A stretch of DNA of 5,888 nt from Acidobacteriota bacterium (GTDB lineage Bacteria; Acidobacteriota; Vicinamibacteria; Vicinamibacterales; UBA2999), in the NCBI GenBank assembly GCA_013813075.1, contig JACCSI010000161.1, positions 1-5,888 of the forward strand, given 5' to 3'. Numbering within the stretch: position 1 is the stretch's first letter; every line of letters starts with the position of its first letter. Positions 4,506 through 5,888 of this stretch are shown here, in pieces. The notes below the pieces were generated by a model, which saw nothing but the letters and a program-made list of their open reading frames with translations, had not been told where the DNA came from and did no database searches. Position numbers and translations under genes: made by a program.

Positions 4506-5267
4506 ATGACCGAGATGATTCATCGCGAAGACGTGGGCGACCTCGCAGTCATCCGCCTGGCGTACGGAAGGGTGAGCGCGCTCGATACGGCGTTGTGTGA
4601 GGCGCTGTCGCAGGAACTCGGCTCGGTCGCCTCGAGCCCGGCACGCGGCGTGATTCTGACCGGGACCGGATCGGCGTTTTCTGCAGGGGTCGATCTCTTC
4701 CAGGTGTTGGATGGCGGCGCGGATTACCTGGCGCGGTTTCTCCCCGCGATGGAGACGTTCTTCCGAGCACTCCTCACCTTTCCCAAGCCGGTGGTCGCCG
4801 CCGTCAACGGACACGCGATTGCGGGCGGGTGCATCACTGCGGCGGCGTGTGACCATCGCATCATGGCCGAGGGCACCGGACGCATCGGCGTGCCGGAACT
4901 CGCCGTCGGCGTGCCGTTTCCGGCGCTAGCCTTCGAGATTGTCGGGGCGCGCGTGCAGCCGACCATGTTCCGGCAGCTGGTCTACGGCGGGCGCACGGTC
5001 CTGCCGGCCGAGGCGCTGCAGTTGGGCCTGGTGGACGAACTGTCGCCGCCCGATCTGCTGATGACGCGCGCGCAACAGGCGACCGAACAGCTCGCGCAGA
5101 TTCCGGCGATCACGTTCGCGCTGACCAAGCGCACCTTTACGGAGCCGCTGCTGGCCCGCGTCCACGCCGCGGCGTCACTGAACGACGACGTCCTCCGGGC
5201 GTGGCAGAGTCCTGAGGTGCAGGCACGGATGCGCCATTACGTGGAGAAGACGGTCGGGAAAAAATAG
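4506..5267 (+). CDS. Enoyl-CoA hydratase/isomerase (crotonase) family, ECI1-like
   Basis: Crotonase-fold enzymes bind acyl-CoA thioesters and stabilise an enolate in an oxyanion hole. The 253-residue length is normal for the family. The two oxyanion-hole segments are present: FSAGVDLFQ (58-66) and NGHAIAGGC (101-109), followed by CDHRIMAEG (115-123). E131 in IGVPELAVGV aligns with Glu144 of rat crotonase. The position of the second hydratase glutamate (Glu164), in QPTMFRQLVYGGR, appears to be R156, so classical hydration is doubtful. The pattern of one retained glutamate, AEALQLGLVDEL after it and ALTKRTFTEPL towards the end resembles mitochondrial delta3,delta2-enoyl-CoA isomerase (ECI1), which shifts double bonds for beta-oxidation of unsaturated fatty acids. 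This assignment is from remembered family patterns. It starts with a good Shine-Dalgarno and is divergent from the Nudix gene. Its 3' 131 bases are overlapped by the open frame of the opposing methyltransferase. Confidence 0.92.
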   Translation: MTEMIHREDVGDLAVIRLAYGRVSALDTALCEALSQELGSVASSPARGVILTGTGSAFSAGVDLFQVLDGGADYLARFLPAMETFFRALLTFPKPVVAAVNGHAIAGGCITAAACDHRIMAEGTGRIGVPELAVGVPFPALAFEIVGARVQPTMFRQLVYGGRTVLPAEALQLGLVDELSPPDLLMTRAQQATEQLAQIPAITFALTKRTFTEPLLARVHAAASLNDDVLRAWQSPEVQARMRHYVEKTVGKK

Positions 5268-5888
5268 CCACCGTCTCGATGTGCGACGTGTGCGGGAACA
5301 TATCGAGAGGCTGCATGTTGATCACTTCGTATCCGGCGTCGAAGATGTGGGGCATCTCCCTCGCCAGCGCGTCAGGGTTGCACGAGACGTAGACGACGCG
5401 CGGCGCGCAAATGCGATTGAAGACACGCGCGATGACATCGGGCGTGCAGCCGTGGCGCGGCGGATCCATGATCACCACGTCAAACGACTCGTCTTCGGCT
5501 CGCTGTAGTGCATCTTCGACCCGCGAAACGACCAGGCGTACGCGCGCCGGAGAGATGCGGTTCAATCGAAGATTGGCGTCCGCGTCGTCGATCGCCTGCT
5601 GATTCTCCTCGATCGCCGTCACGTAATGGCCGCGCTTGGCCAGCGGCAGTGTAAAGAGGCCGCTGCCCGAATACAGGTCGAGAATGCGCTGCGGTTCGGT
5701 CTCGGGAATCGCATCGAGTACCAGCCTGACAATGACGTCGGCGGCATCGACGTTGGTCTGGAAGAACGCAGTAGGCGACAGCAGGTACGACAGACCGTTC
5801 ACCGTTTCCTTCACGTGACTGCGACCCGACAGCCGCCTCGTCTCGCGGCCGACCATGTAAGGGACCGGACGATCGTTGATGTTCAAAT
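5137..5888 (-). CDS. RlmD/TrmA-family (uracil-C5) RNA methyltransferase, 5' end outside window
   Basis: The family methylates C5 of a specific uridine in 23S rRNA (RlmD, RlmC) or tRNA (TrmA) using S-adenosylmethionine. The visible 250 or so residues are the C-terminal catalytic part. Counting from the Leu/TTG codon at 5884-5886: INDRP near the edge, SPTAFFQTN (37-45, AdoMet pocket), LDLYSGSGLFTL (69-80, motif I), DPPRHG (141-146, motif IV), VSCNP with catalytic Cys C169 (168-171 region), and MFPHTSHIETVA (196-207) with E204, the general base. The TTG is internal: homologues continue upstream with the substrate-binding and TRAM parts, which lie beyond base 5888. Conserved sequence ends about base 5268, but the frame stays open for another 44 or so residues, rich in Pro, Arg, Gly and Ser, antisense to the crotonase gene, to a stop at 5137. 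The true C-terminus may be nearer 5265 if the T6 run at 5259-5264 hides an indel. Which uridine is modified cannot be decided. Confidence 0.9.
   Translation of the reverse strand, partial: LNINDRPVPYMVGRETRRLSGRSHVKETVNGLSYLLSPTAFFQTNVDAADVIVRLVLDAIPETEPQRILDLYSGSGLFTLPLAKRGHYVTAIEENQQAIDDADANLRLNRISPARVRLVVSRVEDALQRAEDESFDVVIMDPPRHGCTPDVIARVFNRICAPRVVYVSCNPDALAREMPHIFDAGYEVINMQPLDMFPHTSHIETVAIFSRPSSPRNGASVPAPQDSATPGGRRRSVTPRRGRGPAAAP

Noticed and set aside
5884..5886. TTG as the real start of the RNA methyltransferase
   Set aside because: The frame is open to the window edge and the family has several hundred further N-terminal residues. The TTG encodes an internal Leu.

Overview
The window is 5,888 bases of GC-rich, densely coding bacterial DNA (roughly 60-65% GC by eye) with short intergenic gaps. 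It contains eight protein-coding genes and no sign of mobile elements, rRNA, tRNA or CRISPR. The gene mix is a class III CoA-transferase, an archaeal/bacterial-type two-domain glutaredoxin-like protein, an exported M55 peptidase, a NUDT19-like Nudix hydrolase, a crotonase and an RlmD-type RNA methyltransferase. Together with the base composition this fits a GC-rich environmental bacterium such as an acidobacterium. That assignment is a weak inference; no marker gene fixes the phylum. TGA ends several ordinary genes here, so the standard code applies.

Layout, left to right. Bases 1-1138 hold a 5'-truncated CaiB/BaiF CoA-transferase (+). After a 133-base gap come three same-strand genes packed as a likely operon: a small double zinc-ribbon protein (1272-1751), a two-domain PDO/glutaredoxin-like protein (1767-2447) and a secreted M55 D-aminopeptidase (2437-3324). 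A convergent gap with a strong hairpin follows. Next are two minus-strand, translationally coupled genes: a small NTF2-like protein (3350-3808), preceded in transcription order by a Nudix hydrolase (3787-4467). A 38-base divergent spacer, spanned by an 11-bp perfect inverted repeat, separates the Nudix gene from a crotonase-family gene (4506-5267, +). That gene runs tail-to-tail into a 5'-truncated RlmD-family RNA methyltransferase (5137-5888, -).

The standout observation is the middle gene of the operon. Read conventionally it is two fragments, 1767-2198 and 2235-2447. The two are in the same frame, nothing but the TGA at 2196-2198 interrupts them, and the joined 226-residue product matches the two-thioredoxin-fold PDO/glutaredoxin-like family end to end. 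The TGA falls exactly where the first cysteine of the C-terminal CPYC-type active site should be, giving T-P-T-U-P-H-C-P. A hairpin with geometry expected of a bacterial SECIS element begins a few bases downstream. I therefore read it as a selenoprotein with a UPHC redox motif. Its N-terminal domain has lost its own CxxC, so all redox chemistry would depend on the selenocysteine site.

Functionally, the CoA-transferase, the ECI1-like crotonase and the Nudix hydrolase (a family acting on CoA and acyl-CoA) all touch acyl-CoA metabolism, but they lie in different transcription units and a shared pathway is only suggestive.
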